Shown here: in pieces, positions 29,679 through 31,401 of the stretch
Layout: each line of letters begins with the position of its first letter
Position numbering within the stretch: the stretch's first letter is position 1
NCBI GenBank assembly: GCA_902477765.1
Contig: CABSIM010000034.1
Location: 1-31,401, forward strand
From: an uncultured Clostridiaceae bacterium
GTDB lineage: Bacteria; Bacillota; Clostridia; Lachnospirales; Lachnospiraceae
DNA: 31,401 bases
Reading direction: 5' to 3'
Notes under the pieces: generated by a model
Seen by the model: only the letters and a program-made list of their open reading frames with translations
Told to the model about the DNA's origin: nothing
The model's database searches: none
Translations under genes and position numbers: made by a program

Positions 29679-31401
29679 ATGAATTATGAAGATGAACTGG
29701 AACGGGTAAAAGCCCGTAGGAGCAGACGGCGCCAGAGTCATGGAAGCGCAGCCGTCGCCGGAGTACCGGGAGAAACCGGAATGCACGGATTTTCGTCCCG
29801 TGAACATATGGCGGATTCGTCTGCGGGAGCAAGGTCCAGAAGGGATCCTTCTGCGCGAAGATCGGAAATGCGGTCCGGGGATGCGGAAGCCGGAAGCCGT
29901 GCGGCAAGAACCGGCGGCAGCGGAGGATCCGGCGGCGGGAATCTGCATGTTTCCGGATATCAGGGACCGCGCAGAAGAAAGAAACCGGAAAAAAACAAAA
30001 AGAAACTCATCATCCGCATCATTCTGGCGGTGGTGGCGGTTCTTCTGGCGGCGGTGATCGGCGTCTGGGCTTATGTTCACTATCTGTTTGCCCGCTCCAA
30101 TAATAATGAAATTGATTCCGATAAGCTGGAGAGCAGTATCAACCTGAATCAGGAGATGCGAAACGAGATCGAAAAGGGTTACTGGACGTTTGCGGTATTC
30201 GGCGTGGACTCCAGGGACAACTCCACCGGCAAGGGAAACCAGGCGGACGTGATCATGATCGTCAATATCAACCGGGAGACCGGGGAAATCAAGCTGGTTT
30301 CCGTATTCCGTGATACGTACCTGAATATTTCGGAGAAAAACACCTATAACAAGATCAACGCGGCCTATGCCCAGGGCGGACCGGAGCAGGCCATGATGGC
30401 TCTCAACAAGAACCTGGACCTGAGTATTACCCAGTATGCCACCTTCAACTGGAAGGCAGTGGCGACGGCAATCAATATTCTGGGCGGCGTGGATATTGAG
30501 ATCAGCAAATCAGAATTCTATTATATCAATGCCTTCATTACAGAAACTGTCAAGGGCACCGGCATCGGTTCCACACAGCTGACCCATGCGGGAATGAATC
30601 ATCTGGATGGTGTTCAGGCAGTGGCATACGGACGTCTGCGCCTTATGGATACGGACTATGCCCGTACGGAACGTCAGAGACTTGTGGTGGAAAAGGCATT
30701 TGAAAAGGCCAAAGACGCGGATATTGCCACGCTGAACAGCCTTGTGGGCAACATGTTTGCGCTCTGCTCCACCAATATCAATGAGATGGATGTGCTGAAA
30801 ATGGCGGGCAATATCAACAAATATCACCTTGGCGAAACCATGGGATTCCCGGCAGCACGCGGAGAGCAGAAGATCAAGATCGGCAACAGCTACGGAGACT
30901 GTGTCATTCCCCAGACACTGGAGAGCAATGTGATCAGCCTCCATGAGTTCCTCTACGGTTCCGAGGCATATACGCCCAGCAGCACGGTAAAATCCATCAG
31001 CAGTAAGATTTCGGAAATCAGCGGACTTTACAAAGCCGGTCAGGAGATCGGACATGTTCCCACAGATCAGGGATACGTGCCCAAGAGTACCACGGCAGCT
31101 GCGACAGAAGCAACGGAAGAGAGCGAAGATGAACTGGAGCAGAGCTCCGAGGGAGAATCCTCCGAGGGAGAATCCGGTGAATCCGAGTCCGGAGGCATGA
31201 TTCTGGGACCGGGCGAACTTGGGCCGGGAATGAGCATGGAAACCGATGAAAACGGAGAGCTTATTATTTCACCCACCAGCCCAAGCAGTTCCCATGCGTA
31301 TGAATCTTCTTCCACAGAAGAATTCAGACCCAGCAGTCCGGCAGACATGGCCACCATGCAGACCACCGAGGGAGCAGGACCCGGTATGGAACCGACCACT
31401 G
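29679..31401 (+). CDS. LCP-family (LytR-CpsA-Psr) wall-polymer ligase, 3'-truncated by the window edge
   Basis: An open frame of 574 codons continues past the window. It has a basic cytoplasmic N-terminus rich in Arg/Ser/Gly (about 1-108) and one membrane span at about 110-132. The extracellular LCP domain (about 165-420) carries the family residues in FAVFGVDSRDN, VSVFRDTYLNI, NKINAAYAQGG and DYARTERQRL. A Ser/Glu/Gly/Thr/Pro-rich tail begins near residue 465. LCP proteins transfer lipid-linked polysaccharide or teichoic acid to peptidoglycan, so this gene supplies the last step of the cluster. GAGGAT lies upstream of the start. It follows the sugar transferase by 15 nt. Confidence 0.93.
   Translation, partial: MNYEDELERVKARRSRRRQSHGSAAVAGVPGETGMHGFSSREHMADSSAGARSRRDPSARRSEMRSGDAEAGSRAARTGGSGGSGGGNLHVSGYQGPRRRKKPEKNKKKLIIRIILAVVAVLLAAVIGVWAYVHYLFARSNNNEIDSDKLESSINLNQEMRNEIEKGYWTFAVFGVDSRDNSTGKGNQADVIMIVNINRETGEIKLVSVFRDTYLNISEKNTYNKINAAYAQGGPEQAMMALNKNLDLSITQYATFNWKAVATAINILGGVDIEISKSEFYYINAFITETVKGTGIGSTQLTHAGMNHLDGVQAVAYGRLRLMDTDYARTERQRLVVEKAFEKAKDADIATLNSLVGNMFALCSTNINEMDVLKMAGNINKYHLGETMGFPAARGEQKIKIGNSYGDCVIPQTLESNVISLHEFLYGSEAYTPSSTVKSISSKISEISGLYKAGQEIGHVPTDQGYVPKSTTAAATEATEESEDELEQSSEGESSEGESGESESGGMILGPGELGPGMSMETDENGELIISPTSPSSSHAYESSSTEEFRPSSPADMATMQTTEGAGPGMEPTT

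Overview
The window looks like chromosomal DNA from a Gram-positive, low-to-mid G+C Clostridia, most likely a Lachnospiraceae gut bacterium. The reasons are strong AGGAGG-type ribosome binding sites, several lipobox lipoproteins, a choline-binding-type repeat protein, an LCP wall-polymer ligase, extended -10 promoters and roughly even base composition. The genus cannot be fixed from sequence alone. No tRNA, rRNA, IS element, phage gene or CRISPR array was seen.

Layout. (1) 1-1076: the 3' two-thirds of tuf and two tandem terminators. (2) 1052-2200, minus strand: a tight three-gene operon of a 2x[4Fe-4S] ferredoxin, a NapH/NosR-like membrane Fe-S protein and an ArsR-family repressor. The repressor has the two-cysteine pattern of the YgaV/BigR/SqrR persulfide sensors. 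A near-consensus promoter lies under a 30-bp palindrome. (3) 2286-7433: an operon of PHP phosphoesterase, lipoprotein binding protein, fused ABC permease, ABC ATPase and an HxGH nucleotidyltransferase; the substrate is unknown. It runs convergently into an M20 amidohydrolase (7427-8869, minus). (4) 8929-11896: two-component system plus a small secreted helical protein. (5) 12049-15649: S1-domain protein, small alarmone synthetase, D-aminoacyl-tRNA deacylase, M18 aminopeptidase. (6) 15796-18453: trigger-factor-like PPIase lipoprotein, xanthine phosphoribosyltransferase, HAD phosphatase. (7) 18434-20639: cupin protein (minus), 49-residue coiled-coil protein (plus), secreted cell-wall-binding repeat protein (minus). 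(8) 20781 to the window end: a surface-polysaccharide cluster with a TPP-dependent acetolactate-synthase-like enzyme, a nucleotide-sugar reductase/epimerase, three GT2-type glycosyltransferase genes, a polyprenyl-phosphate sugar transferase and an LCP ligase that runs off the end.

How the genes work together. Region 8 is a coherent pathway for making a modified sugar, building a lipid-linked glycan and attaching it to the wall. The adjacent TPP enzyme and reductase suggest a branched-chain or otherwise unusual sugar. Region 3 reads as one transport-and-processing system for a phosphorylated or nucleotide-like compound, not an iron importer. Region 2 reads as a redox- or sulfur-responsive electron-transfer module under its own repressor. 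These three regions are the best candidates for undescribed biology. The rest is ordinary housekeeping or regulation.
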